A DNA stretch of 64,000 nucleotides from CAYVVT01 sp964454335 (GTDB lineage: Bacteria; Fidelibacterota; UBA8477; JABMPR01): positions 62,001 through 126,000 of the forward strand of contig CAYVVT010000006.1 in assembly GCA_964454335.1 (NCBI GenBank). Direction: 5' to 3'. Position 1 is the first letter of the stretch. Every line of letters begins with the position of its first letter. The notes below the pieces were generated by a model. The model saw only the letters and a list, made by a program, of their open reading frames with translations, had not been told where the DNA came from and made no database searches. The position numbers and the translations under genes were made by a program. This document shows positions 25,488 to 32,220 of the stretch, one piece after another.

Positions 25488-27344
25488 TCAGAATTCCTCT
25501 TCGCTATGATCGGCCAGTTCAAAGATGATCTTGGCTATCTCACCGGCGTACACGTTGATACGTTTCATCATGTCCAGCAATTCCATATGGATATGGTGTG
25601 TTTCCAGGGAGGAACGCCGCTCTTCGTGAAGACGTGCCAGATGGGAACTGCGGAACCTCGCTTCGAGGTCGATGTATTTCTGCTCTTTCTTCATGATCTT
25701 GCGGGCATTCATCTCATCCAGTTCGGTGAGCGCGTCCGAAAGGCGGGTGATCTGTTGTATGACCTTGCCATGATAGGCTTCCAACTCCTCCTTGCCTTCG
25801 GCGGAGAAATCCATCTCCAGAGTCTTTTTCTTAGCAATCAGCGGCAGCATGTTGCGCACGATCATGTCACCGATACTCTCCAGGTGATCGACAATACTGA
25901 TGAGGGCAAATGTTTCGTTTGCCTGTTTATCAGAAAGTTCCTTGCGGCTGAGCTTGAGCAGGAAGTCGGATAGACGGCGTTCCAGGTAGTCCAGCTTGCC
26001 GTCACGCATCTCGATGCCCTCCACCAGCGTTAGTTCCGGCTTACGCTCATCGAACTCAGCTGTATCATCAAAGAACGGCCGAATGATGGAAGCCAGCATC
26101 TTCCGCAGCGTCTTTGACATACGGGCGACCTCATTGCGGGCGAGATCCAATGCCATGGAGGGTGTTCCCAGCGCTACATCGCTGATATACTTCGTCGTAG
26201 GCGCGATCCCTTTCTCCACTTCCTTCTCCGGATAGAAGCGAATGATCAGGTCTGCTAGGATTTTGGTGAGCGGTATAAAAATCACTGCGACGGAGACATT
26301 GAATATGGTATGTGCATTGGCGATCTGACGCGGTGTATCTGCGGCCAGTTTGGCCATGCCCTCCAGATCTGAGCTGGGAGAGATGTTGCGAACCAGCTCG
26401 GCAAGAAAAGGAACTAGAAACAAGAATATCGCAGCACCGGTAATGTTGAAGACCACATGGGCCATGGCCACACGTTTGGCTTCGCGGGATGCACCGATAC
26501 TCGCCAGCCCCGCAGTTACACAGGTTCCCACATTGGCACCCAGGATCAGGGGAATTCCCGCTTCCAAGGACAGTACGCCCTGCTGGGCCAGGACGATGAC
26601 AATACCGGTAAGAGCGCTGCTGCTCTGGATCAGAGCGGTGAAGATCGCGCCGGCCAGCAATCCCAGCAACGGATTCTCCAGGTCACGCAGCATCTGGATA
26701 AAGGGTTCGTAGCTTCGCAGTGGCTTCATGGCATCCGACATGAGCTTCATGCCAAAGAACAAGATCCCGAAACCCATGATGGCCTCGCCGATATTTCTCT
26801 GGTTCTCGGTCTTGGCGAAGATGGACAGGAAAAAGCCCACAGCGATCATCAAAAGAGCATAATCCGTGAGTTTGAACGCAATGAGCTGTGCTGTCACCGT
26901 GGTCCCGACATTCGCCCCGAGGATAACGCCGATAGATGACGCGAATGCCATGAGCTGGGCCTGGACAAAACTCACCAGCATCACCGTGGTGGCGCTGGAA
27001 CTCTGGATCACCATGGTGACAAAGGCACCTATGCCAACCGCCATGAAACGGTTCCTGGTAAGGGTGGATAGGATATTACGCATACCGTCACCAGCCACCT
27101 TCTTGAGACCGGTGCTCATCTTGTCCATCCCGTAGAGGAAGAGGGACAGTCCACCTGCCAGCCATATGATGAGGAATCCCCAGCGGATGGAGTCACCAGG
27201 ATCATCCGCCGCCAGCAATGGTGCTGCACTCAGGAGGAGTAATGCAGTGGCCAGAAACAGAGTCAGACGGGGGATTGTCGGGCTAATCGTGCCAATCCTT
27301 GAATGGATGCTGGATAAGATTTGAATTGAAGTATCTCGCATCAT
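25488..27344 (-). CDS. Na+/phosphate cotransporter (NptA/PNaS family) with C-terminal PhoU domain
   Basis: 618 aa. Two inverted transporter repeats each carry the PNaS signature: 'VIQSSSATTVM' plus 'GANVGTTVTAQ' (about 112-160), and 'LIQSSSALTG' plus 'GANVGTCVTAG' (about 240-280). Around eight to ten membrane helices are visible. Residues ~390-618 are a helical PhoU-like tail ('LISIVDHLESIGDMIVRNML'). It exchanges phosphate with sodium across the inner membrane, with the tail probably regulatory. The ATG has a strong AGGAGG six bases upstream and lies 62 bases inside the CYTH gene, so the genes overlap substantially. Confidence 0.9.
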   Translation of the reverse strand: MMRDTSIQILSSIHSRIGTISPTIPRLTLFLATALLLLSAAPLLAADDPGDSIRWGFLIIWLAGGLSLFLYGMDKMSTGLKKVAGDGMRNILSTLTRNRFMAVGIGAFVTMVIQSSSATTVMLVSFVQAQLMAFASSIGVILGANVGTTVTAQLIAFKLTDYALLMIAVGFFLSIFAKTENQRNIGEAIMGFGILFFGMKLMSDAMKPLRSYEPFIQMLRDLENPLLGLLAGAIFTALIQSSSALTGIVIVLAQQGVLSLEAGIPLILGANVGTCVTAGLASIGASREAKRVAMAHVVFNITGAAIFLFLVPFLAELVRNISPSSDLEGMAKLAADTPRQIANAHTIFNVSVAVIFIPLTKILADLIIRFYPEKEVEKGIAPTTKYISDVALGTPSMALDLARNEVARMSKTLRKMLASIIRPFFDDTAEFDERKPELTLVEGIEMRDGKLDYLERRLSDFLLKLSRKELSDKQANETFALISIVDHLESIGDMIVRNMLPLIAKKKTLEMDFSAEGKEELEAYHGKVIQQITRLSDALTELDEMNARKIMKKEQKYIDLEARFRSSHLARLHEERRSSLETHHIHMELLDMMKRINVYAGEIAKIIFELADHSEEEF

Positions 27345-27753
27345 CTGTTACCTCCTCACCAATCCAGGGCGGCAGTGGTACCCGCTGGTCCTCGGACCCC
27401 AGTTCGACCTCAGCTACAATAAGTCCTTCATTCTCCCCATGAAACTCGTCGACCTCCCAGAGAAGTCCTTCGTAGTTCCTGAAATATCGGGTTTTTTCGA
27501 TAATCGGTTTTTCGCAGAGTTCCTTCAGTAATTGAAGTGCATCATTCAGCGGGATGTCGTATTCGAATTCCAGACGCTGCATTCCCTTGTTCAATCCCTT
27601 GACGGTCAGGCGTCCACGATCACCCATGGTGCGCACACGGACGACCCGCTCCTTCCTGGAGTTGAGGTAACCCTGTTTGAATACCACACCTGCCTCACCA
27701 GTGCGCCATGCATTTCCTGTCACCAGGAATTTCCTTTCGATCTCGATAGGCAT
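27283..27753 (-). CDS. CYTH-domain protein (triphosphate tunnel metalloenzyme)
   Basis: 156 aa starting 'MPIEIERKFLV', the ExExK signature of the CYTH/TTM superfamily. Further tunnel residues follow: 'RVVRVRTMGDRGRLTVKG', 'RLEFEYDIP' and 'WEVDEFHGENEGLIVAEVEL'. Bacterial single-domain members hydrolyse inorganic triphosphate or bind polyphosphate-like ligands. Its last 62 bases are also the first codons of the Na/Pi transporter gene, and it starts one base after the upstream gene's stop, which points to a phosphate-linked role. Confidence 0.9.
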   Translation of the reverse strand: MPIEIERKFLVTGNAWRTGEAGVVFKQGYLNSRKERVVRVRTMGDRGRLTVKGLNKGMQRLEFEYDIPLNDALQLLKELCEKPIIEKTRYFRNYEGLLWEVDEFHGENEGLIVAEVELGSEDQRVPLPPWIGEEVTDDARYFNSNLIQHPFKDWHD

Positions 27754-27754
27754 T

Positions 27755-28345
27755 TCAGACTCCCCGCAATTTCTTCAGGGCGCGGATGTAATTCTGATTG
27801 GTACTGAGATCGAATCCAAGTTTCCCCACCCATTCCCTCACGTTGTTCTGATTCTCATCCTCGCAGGCCAGCGAGAACAGGTTCTGCCCTTCATCGGCGT
27901 TGATGATCACTGAATCAAAATGGGTCATACCATGTCCAAACACCTGGCGCAGTTTGCGAATCATGACAACATGCACCTCACGGTGTTCCCGGAATCGATC
28001 GCAGAATTCTCTCGCATTGTAAACCGGTCGTTCCTGAAGATCCCCCAGATATTCATTGAGCTCGGACCAGGGTGACCAGTCAAAATCGATGAGTGGAAAC
28101 CCGGATTTAAATATGGGCATCCATTTCTCAAGCATATCAGAGCTACGTTCGATTAGCTGTTTGATCTCGAATTGCTCGTTGCGGATCTTCAGGTTGAAAT
28201 TGGAATCCGGTATGAGTATGTAGGTTTCCCTGGTTTCGCTGGTCCGCAGTAGAGTCAGTTGATGCAGGTGGTCTGCCTCCGCTATGGGTTCCGCATCGAA
28301 GCGGCGCCATTCCCAGCGGGGTGTGATATGCTGAATGGATTCCAT
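27755..28345 (-). CDS. Divergent CYTH-like protein
   Basis: 196 aa. No perfect ExExK motif, but 'WEWRRFD', 'ETRETYILI', 'NLKIRNEQFEIKQLIE' (about 50-66) and 'LEKWMPIFKSGFPL' have the order and spacing of charged beta strands in CYTH/TTM proteins, so I infer a degenerate or variant tunnel fold. It is followed one base later by a canonical CYTH gene. It may bind rather than cleave a triphosphate. Family assignment is tentative. Confidence 0.55.
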   Translation of the reverse strand: MESIQHITPRWEWRRFDAEPIAEADHLHQLTLLRTSETRETYILIPDSNFNLKIRNEQFEIKQLIERSSDMLEKWMPIFKSGFPLIDFDWSPWSELNEYLGDLQERPVYNAREFCDRFREHREVHVVMIRKLRQVFGHGMTHFDSVIINADEGQNLFSLACEDENQNNVREWVGKLGFDLSTNQNYIRALKKLRGV

Positions 28346-28359
28346 TCCCTGTACCGATC

Positions 28360-28551
28360 CTACCAGCGTTCATCCTTGTAGAATTCTTCCTGGTCAAGTA
28401 TGGCCTTGAGCATGTTCTGTGCGAGCTTGCGTACATCCCCATTGATGGAGATCTCAGTCTTGGGTTCCTTCTTCTTGAGCTTCTCCAGGATCAGTTTCAG
28501 ATCTTCCAGTTCATATTTATCCAGCTCAAATTTGAACTTCCAGCCCATCAT
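28360..28551 (-). CDS. Hypothetical 63-aa charged protein
   Basis: Starts at a double ATG (28551/28548) with AGGAGAG upstream. The frame is open further back but without RBS. The protein is helical and highly charged ('DLKLILEKLKKKEPKTEI', 'AQNMLKAILDQEEF'), with no membrane segment or signal. It is the first gene of a packed operon (14 bases to the CYTH-like gene). No family recognised. Confidence 0.5.
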   Translation of the reverse strand: MMGWKFKFELDKYELEDLKLILEKLKKKEPKTEISINGDVRKLAQNMLKAILDQEEFYKDERW

Positions 28552-28741
28552 TCTCTCCTGATATTTGTTGTTTTTCAGCGATTCGTGGAAAAGGTAGTTG
28601 AGAACTGCGTTAAAATCGTCATTAATCTGGATAGGGTGAAATGAGAATTTGGGATTTGGCAGATATTTGCTGCTACCTGTGATGAATCGTTCAGAGATGG
28701 GACGCTGACAGCATCCACGTAAAAACCAGAATGATACTGTC

Positions 28742-28888
28742 ATCACGAGGTTTGTCCGCCGGACAAACCGTGGTGATCTAGTGATTCTGGATACCTCGCT
28801 TTGCCGACTGGATTGCCACGTAGAGTCCGCCCGTCTTTGCCTGATAGCTTCGTCGGGTCAAGCCGGGCTGTTCTCGCAATGACACTTG
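28742..28888. repeat. MITE-like interspersed palindromic repeat
   Basis: Starts with a near-perfect cruciform: GGTTTGTCCG (28749-28758) and CGGACAAACC (28760-28769), bracketed by ATCAC (28742) and GTGAT (28773). Read on the minus strand, the segment begins 'TGTCATTGCGAGA' and contains 'GACGAAGC' and 'GGCAATCC', words of a short non-coding repeat scattered through many bacterial genomes. No ORF of credible quality lies in it. The 28552-28741 stretch before it shows nothing beyond an unused reading-frame extension. Confidence 0.55.
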
Positions 28889-28890
28889 CC

Positions 28891-28991
28891 AGATGACATA
28901 CGAGTAATACATGTTCTGTATTCATGATCAATAATTAGAGTGATTCTGTATCGTATAGTTAGGAAAGTGTGGAGTGCCCGAGACTGGAGTC
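28891..28991. repeat. Direct repeat copy 1 (GIY-YIG 5' end + tRNA-Leu 3' end)
   Basis: 101 bases matching 29285-29385 with five mismatches by my count. It contains a copy of the first codons and leader of the GIY-YIG gene and the 3' end of tRNA-Leu. It lies just downstream of the GIY-YIG gene, so this gene is bracketed by the two copies. Confidence 0.9.
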
Positions 28992-29062
28992 CCTGCCTGC
29001 CGCTTGACCAGCCTGCCTGCGGCAGCTGGCCGGCAGCGTCAAGCAGGCAGGGAACCAGCACG
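28975..29062 (-). pseudogene. Partial tRNA-Leu copy interrupted by a palindrome
   Basis: TGCCCGAGACTGGAGTC (28975-28991) and GAACCAGCACG (29052-29062) are the acceptor 3' strand, T-arm and adjoining bases of tRNA-Leu(CAG), split by 60 inserted bases. The 5' two thirds of the tRNA is absent, so it cannot be functional. Confidence 0.8.
28992..29051. repeat. 60-base palindromic insert in the tRNA fragment
   Basis: Outer arms CCTGCCTGC..CTTGAC (28992-29007) and GTCAAG..GGCAGG (29038-29051) are complementary with a two-base bulge. The inner part has smaller CTGCC/GGCAG pairings. Comparison with the intact copy at 29385/29386 shows the insertion point exactly. This looks like a mobile palindromic unit, not tRNA sequence. 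Confidence 0.7.
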
Positions 29063-29066
29063 TTTA

Positions 29067-29315
29067 TCACTGAAGGATCTTATCCAACCAGAGCCTGCCC
29101 CAACCCGTTTTTAAATATCTCTCGCGTTTGACAGCATCTGCGCGTGTCTCAAACTTCTCGGTGTAGACCAGTCTCCATGGTTGCCAGGGCTTTGTCGACC
29201 TGACTTTACCTGCATTATGATATTTGAGTCTTGCTTCAAGATTACTGGTGTGCCCAATGTAGCGTCGATCGTAATCTTCACTGTAGATGACATACGTGTA
29301 ATACATGTTCTGCAT
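29067..29315 (-). CDS. GIY-YIG nuclease-superfamily protein
   Basis: 82-aa single-domain protein of the YhbQ/UPF0213 type. 'YYTYVIYS' and 'RRYIGHTSNLEARLKYHN' give the GIY-YIG strands and catalytic Arg, and 'RADAVKRERYLKTGWGR' carries the catalytic Glu helix. Small members like this are common and their biological role is poorly known; DNA-structure nicking is likely. The gene is bracketed by 101-base direct repeats containing the end of the adjacent tRNA-Leu, which suggests a duplication or tRNA-site insertion event. Confidence 0.88.
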   Translation of the reverse strand: MQNMYYTYVIYSEDYDRRYIGHTSNLEARLKYHNAGKVRSTKPWQPWRLVYTEKFETRADAVKRERYLKTGWGRLWLDKILQ

Positions 29316-29396
29316 CCATGATCAATAATTAAAGTGATTCTGTATCGAATAGTTAGGAAAGTGTGGAGTGCCCGAGACTGGAGTCGAACCAGCACG
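29285..29396. repeat. Direct repeat copy 2 (intact tRNA side)
   Basis: Matches 28891-28991 (about 95% by eye) and then continues with GAACCAGCACG, which in copy 1 lies after the 60-base insert. It includes the GIY-YIG start region, its leader, and the 3' end of the intact tRNA-Leu. Confidence 0.9.
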
Positions 29397-29452
29397 TACT
29401 TGCGTACACTAGACCCTGAACCTAGCGCGTCTACCAATTCCGCCACCCGGGC
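29369..29452 (-). tRNA. tRNA-Leu(CAG)
   Basis: 84-base type II tRNA. Acceptor stem GCCCGGG/CTCGGGC, D-arm 'TGGCGGAATTGGTAGACGCG', anticodon stem-loop CTAGG-TTCAGGG-TCTAG with CAG at positions 34-36, long variable arm and T-loop 'GGTTCGACTCC'. The discriminator base is A, as expected for leucine. CCA is not encoded. A near-consensus promoter lies at 29471-29499. Confidence 0.93.
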
Positions 29453-29470
29453 GCCTTAAAAAAGCGCGCA

Positions 29471-29499
29471 AATGTAAATCCTTCCCCCACCGTTGTCAA
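29471..29499 (-). promoter_or_regulatory. Sigma70-type promoter of tRNA-Leu
   Basis: Minus strand: perfect -35 TTGACA (29499-29494), 17-base spacer, -10 TACATT (29476-29471), placing the start about 12 bases before the mature tRNA 5' end. Confidence 0.7.
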
Positions 29500-29540
29500 T
29501 GGACTTTGCGCTGCTATTTGAGTGTCGTCGGAGATCGTGT

Positions 29541-30161
29541 TCAGGCACTGAAAGAAAGCCCGATGAGGACCTTCACCACCAGCAGGAATCCCAGTTGCAT
29601 AAGAATGATCACAGGGCTCAGAACAGCGAGATACAGCAGTGCCTGTCGCCATGAACCCGCAACACGTAACCAAACGCCACGGAAGGCAAGTGCATACAGC
29701 ACACCCATAGCCCCATAGCCGAAGGGCACGATGGCCGGTGTGTCACCCCAGAGGGTCAATACTGGTTCTGCCTTCCATACGATCATTCCAAATTGAGAGG
29801 CATAGGCCTCGACGGCAATGGCAATGGCAGCCATGACCAGGAAGATCAGAGGTAGTTGATCATCTACACGAGGTGAATCTGTGAAACTGCGATCGAGGAT
29901 ATTCTCTGTCCAGCGCATGGCGATATAGGTGAAATTGCTCCAGAACAGGATCATGATGATGGGTACACCCAGGATCATCAGCGTGAAATCGCCGTAGGTG
30001 TACAGAGGCGTGAATTTGACCACCACCAGCTCCCTGAGAAGACCGAGTACGGCACCACCACCCCAGAAGGCCAGAACGTAGGCCTGAGACTCCAGACGCC
30101 AGGCGTGGAACATCAATCCTGCCGCGATGAGAATGATTATGAACTCAGTCAGCAGGATCAT
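29541..30161 (-). CDS. Multi-helix membrane protein, CruF/carotenoid-biosynthesis-like
   Basis: About 206 aa from the ATG at 30161, which overlaps the end of the preceding small gene by 17 bases. Seven hydrophobic segments. 'GLLRELVVVKFTPLYTYGDF' and the later 'AIAVEAYASQFGMIVW' recall the DUF422/CruF membrane family involved in carotenoid hydration, but the match is from memory and partial. No other carotenoid gene is in the window, so the function stays open. Confidence 0.5.
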   Translation of the reverse strand: MILLTEFIIILIAAGLMFHAWRLESQAYVLAFWGGGAVLGLLRELVVVKFTPLYTYGDFTLMILGVPIIMILFWSNFTYIAMRWTENILDRSFTDSPRVDDQLPLIFLVMAAIAIAVEAYASQFGMIVWKAEPVLTLWGDTPAIVPFGYGAMGVLYALAFRGVWLRVAGSWRQALLYLAVLSPVIILMQLGFLLVVKVLIGLSFSA

Positions 30162-30333
30162 CAAGCGCCTCACGCAATTTGCGGCTGAAAGACCACAATC
30201 CGATGCCCAGCAGGGGTACATTCGCCAACAGCAGATCAAATCGTTTGTTCACCAGTTCCGAGATGATGGCGATGACCAGGATCAGGTCAATGGCGCCATA
30301 GGGTATGTAGTTGAGCCATAGACGATTAGGCAT
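30145..30333 (-). CDS. Small membrane protein
   Basis: About 62 aa. Several ATGs cluster at its start; the one at 30333 has GGAG six bases upstream, while the frame opens at 30345. One long hydrophobic region ('AIDLILVIAIISELV') and a second ('LLLANVPLLGIGLW') suggest two helices. It overlaps both neighbours (SDR stop, next gene's ATG), so it is surely cotranslated with them. Its pairing with the downstream membrane protein suggests a joint complex. Confidence 0.6.
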   Translation of the reverse strand: MPNRLWLNYIPYGAIDLILVIAIISELVNKRFDLLLANVPLLGIGLWSFSRKLREALDDPAD

Positions 30334-31123
30334 CATCATCTCCATGGTTTAAGTAAGCTACTAGAGGTCTGGTAAATGGCCATAATCGACGGATCACAGC
30401 CACTGCGAATCCCATGTATTTTGGCCTGGTCAGTTCAGGTTTACGCTTTGTGATGCTGCTGTACACAGCCTTTGCCACTACCTTCGGTGCCTGTATCCTG
30501 TAGAACCTCGCAGGAGCTTGTGTTGCGTAGGAGGGATGATCGAAGAATTCCGTATCAGTGCCAGAAGGATAGACGATGCCTACGTGTACGCCTCTGGGTC
30601 TCAATTCGTGGTACAGTGCCTTGAAAAAGCCTGAAATGGCAAAATTCGATGCTCCATAGGAGGCGTAATTTGGAAATCCAAGCTGCCCGGTGATGCTGGC
30701 AATGACACAGATGCAGCCTCCCCCGCGCTCCACCATGTGAGGAAGGGCGGCTTTTACCATAGCTACCCGGCCAAGATAATTGACCCGGGTCAGATGCTCT
30801 ATCTCACCCATGGAGGTATTGGCGACCTTGCCGAATATGGAGTATCCTGCACTGAGCACGAGGTTGTCCACAGTGCTGTACCGGTTGATGATGTCTTCCA
30901 TACAATCGGGGATCGATCCAAGATCCGCCACATCCAGGAAGCTGAAACTGGCCACCTCCTGCCCATGGGAGTTCAATTCATCACATAAAGCGCTGAGACG
31001 GTCCCTGCGACGGGATAGCAGATGCAGCCGGTGGCCTTTTTCAGCCAGGTATCGGGCACAGGCTGCACCGATGCCACTGGATGCACCAGTGATAACAGTT
31101 AGCGGCCTGGTCCCCTTCTTCAT
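30326..31123 (-). CDS. SDR-family protein with substituted catalytic lysine
   Basis: 265-aa classical short-chain dehydrogenase fold. Cofactor motif 'TGASSGIG' at residues 12-19, 'NLVLSAGY' (NNAG-like) near 87-94, Ser143, and Tyr156 of the YxxxK motif. The expected Lys at 160 is Asn ('YGASNFA'), clear in the DNA as AAT. The rest is normal, including the C-terminal extension typical of membrane-associated acyl/keto-reductases. Loss of the Lys usually abolishes or strongly changes reductase chemistry. It overlaps the TolB-like gene by four bases and the next small gene. Confidence 0.88.
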   Translation of the reverse strand: MKKGTRPLTVITGASSGIGAACARYLAEKGHRLHLLSRRRDRLSALCDELNSHGQEVASFSFLDVADLGSIPDCMEDIINRYSTVDNLVLSAGYSIFGKVANTSMGEIEHLTRVNYLGRVAMVKAALPHMVERGGGCICVIASITGQLGFPNYASYGASNFAISGFFKALYHELRPRGVHVGIVYPSGTDTEFFDHPSYATQAPARFYRIQAPKVVAKAVYSSITKRKPELTRPKYMGFAVAVIRRLWPFTRPLVAYLNHGDDDA

Positions 31124-32187
31124 TCTACCCAGTCGGCAACATAGATATGCGTTGCGCGTGGATTCTCTGCATCGCGATTCGAGGCAAAGGCCAGTTTCGT
31201 GCCTGCGGGATTGAACATGGGAAAACTGTCAAAGGTCTCGTTTGAGGTAATACGCTGCAATCCTGTTCCGTCAATATTGATGATGTAGATCTCAAAATTG
31301 TGCCCGTAGGCCTGATGTTCATCCTGCCAGTCATCGATATTGGAAGAGAATACTACACGTTGGCCATCTGGATGCCAGGATGGCGCCCAATTGGTGGCTC
31401 CATTGTCCGTGAGCCGGATCCTATTGCTACCGTCGATGGACATCACATAGATATCAAGCGGTACTGCCTCAACGATACTCTGCTCCATGTTCTCCAACCA
31501 GCGCAGCGAATCCTCACGGGTGGTGGGATACCAGGCCCGCCAGACTATCTTCCTGCCATCAGGACTGAAATATGGACCGCCATCATAACCCAACCTGTGG
31601 GTGAGGCGCTTCACGTCAGAACCATCAATATTCATCGAATGAAGCTCCAGATCACCGTCCACAGCCGATGAGAAGATCACTCTGCCGGTGGTGAAGTGTA
31701 CCGTAGGTTCGGCATCGTAACCGGGATTCTCCCTGATCTTCACGAGATCCGAACCATCCGGTCTGGCGGTGAAGATATCGTAGGGAAACAGTGGCCAGAT
31801 GTATTTCCCAGCCTGTGGACGAGGTCGTGGCGGACAGCTGTCCACCACTGTATGGGTGGAAGCGAAGATGATGCGCGACATGTCGGCGCTGAAGTAACTG
31901 CAGGTGCAGGCCCCCAGTTCGGGACCCACCATGTGCAGGTTACTGCCATCGGCATTCATGATATAGATCTTGTCGCAGCCATGTCCGTCTCGTTTGCTCT
32001 GGAAAATGATCTGTTTGCCATCGGGTGACCAGTAGGCTTCACCATTGTCGCCGACAAATGTCATCTGGGTTACTGTCCCCAGACGAGGTCCATCTGTGCT
32101 ATGAGTTTCAGGCATGTCTGTTACAGATTGCTGTGAGCAGGCTGCGATGAATATGATCAACAGGCTCAGCGCCAGGATTCGATACAT
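31120..32187 (-). CDS. TolB-like WD40/PD40 beta-propeller lipoprotein
   Basis: 355 aa. Lipobox 'IFIAAC' near residue 17, then five or six PD40 blades with repeats of the form 'A.WSPDGK.IIF.S.RDG...IY.MN.DGSNL' and 'P.FSPDGRKIVW', like the propeller of TolB and DPP-type proteins. There is no TolB N-terminal domain, so it is not TolB itself. Probably an outer-membrane or periplasmic lipoprotein. It lies between the secreted-protein genes and the SDR, overlapping the latter by four bases (ATGA). Confidence 0.82.
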   Translation of the reverse strand: MYRILALSLLIIFIAACSQQSVTDMPETHSTDGPRLGTVTQMTFVGDNGEAYWSPDGKQIIFQSKRDGHGCDKIYIMNADGSNLHMVGPELGACTCSYFSADMSRIIFASTHTVVDSCPPRPRPQAGKYIWPLFPYDIFTARPDGSDLVKIRENPGYDAEPTVHFTTGRVIFSSAVDGDLELHSMNIDGSDVKRLTHRLGYDGGPYFSPDGRKIVWRAWYPTTREDSLRWLENMEQSIVEAVPLDIYVMSIDGSNRIRLTDNGATNWAPSWHPDGQRVVFSSNIDDWQDEHQAYGHNFEIYIINIDGTGLQRITSNETFDSFPMFNPAGTKLAFASNRDAENPRATHIYVADWVE

Positions 32188-32220
32188 ATGCTTATTCTCC
32201 TAGTATCCGGTAAGATGTTG

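Noticed and set aside
28960..29062. Second functional tRNA-Leu gene
   Set aside because: Only the 3' third is present, and it is split by a 60-base palindrome; no anticodon arm exists.
28742..29400. CRISPR-like array because of several repeats in a short stretch
   Set aside because: There are only two copies of the long direct repeat, they contain coding and tRNA sequence, and there are no regular spacers or cas genes.
30145..32187. Carotenoid biosynthesis cluster based on the CruF-like protein
   Set aside because: The CruF-like match is partial, the adjacent SDR lacks its catalytic Lys, and no phytoene synthase, desaturase or cyclase is nearby.
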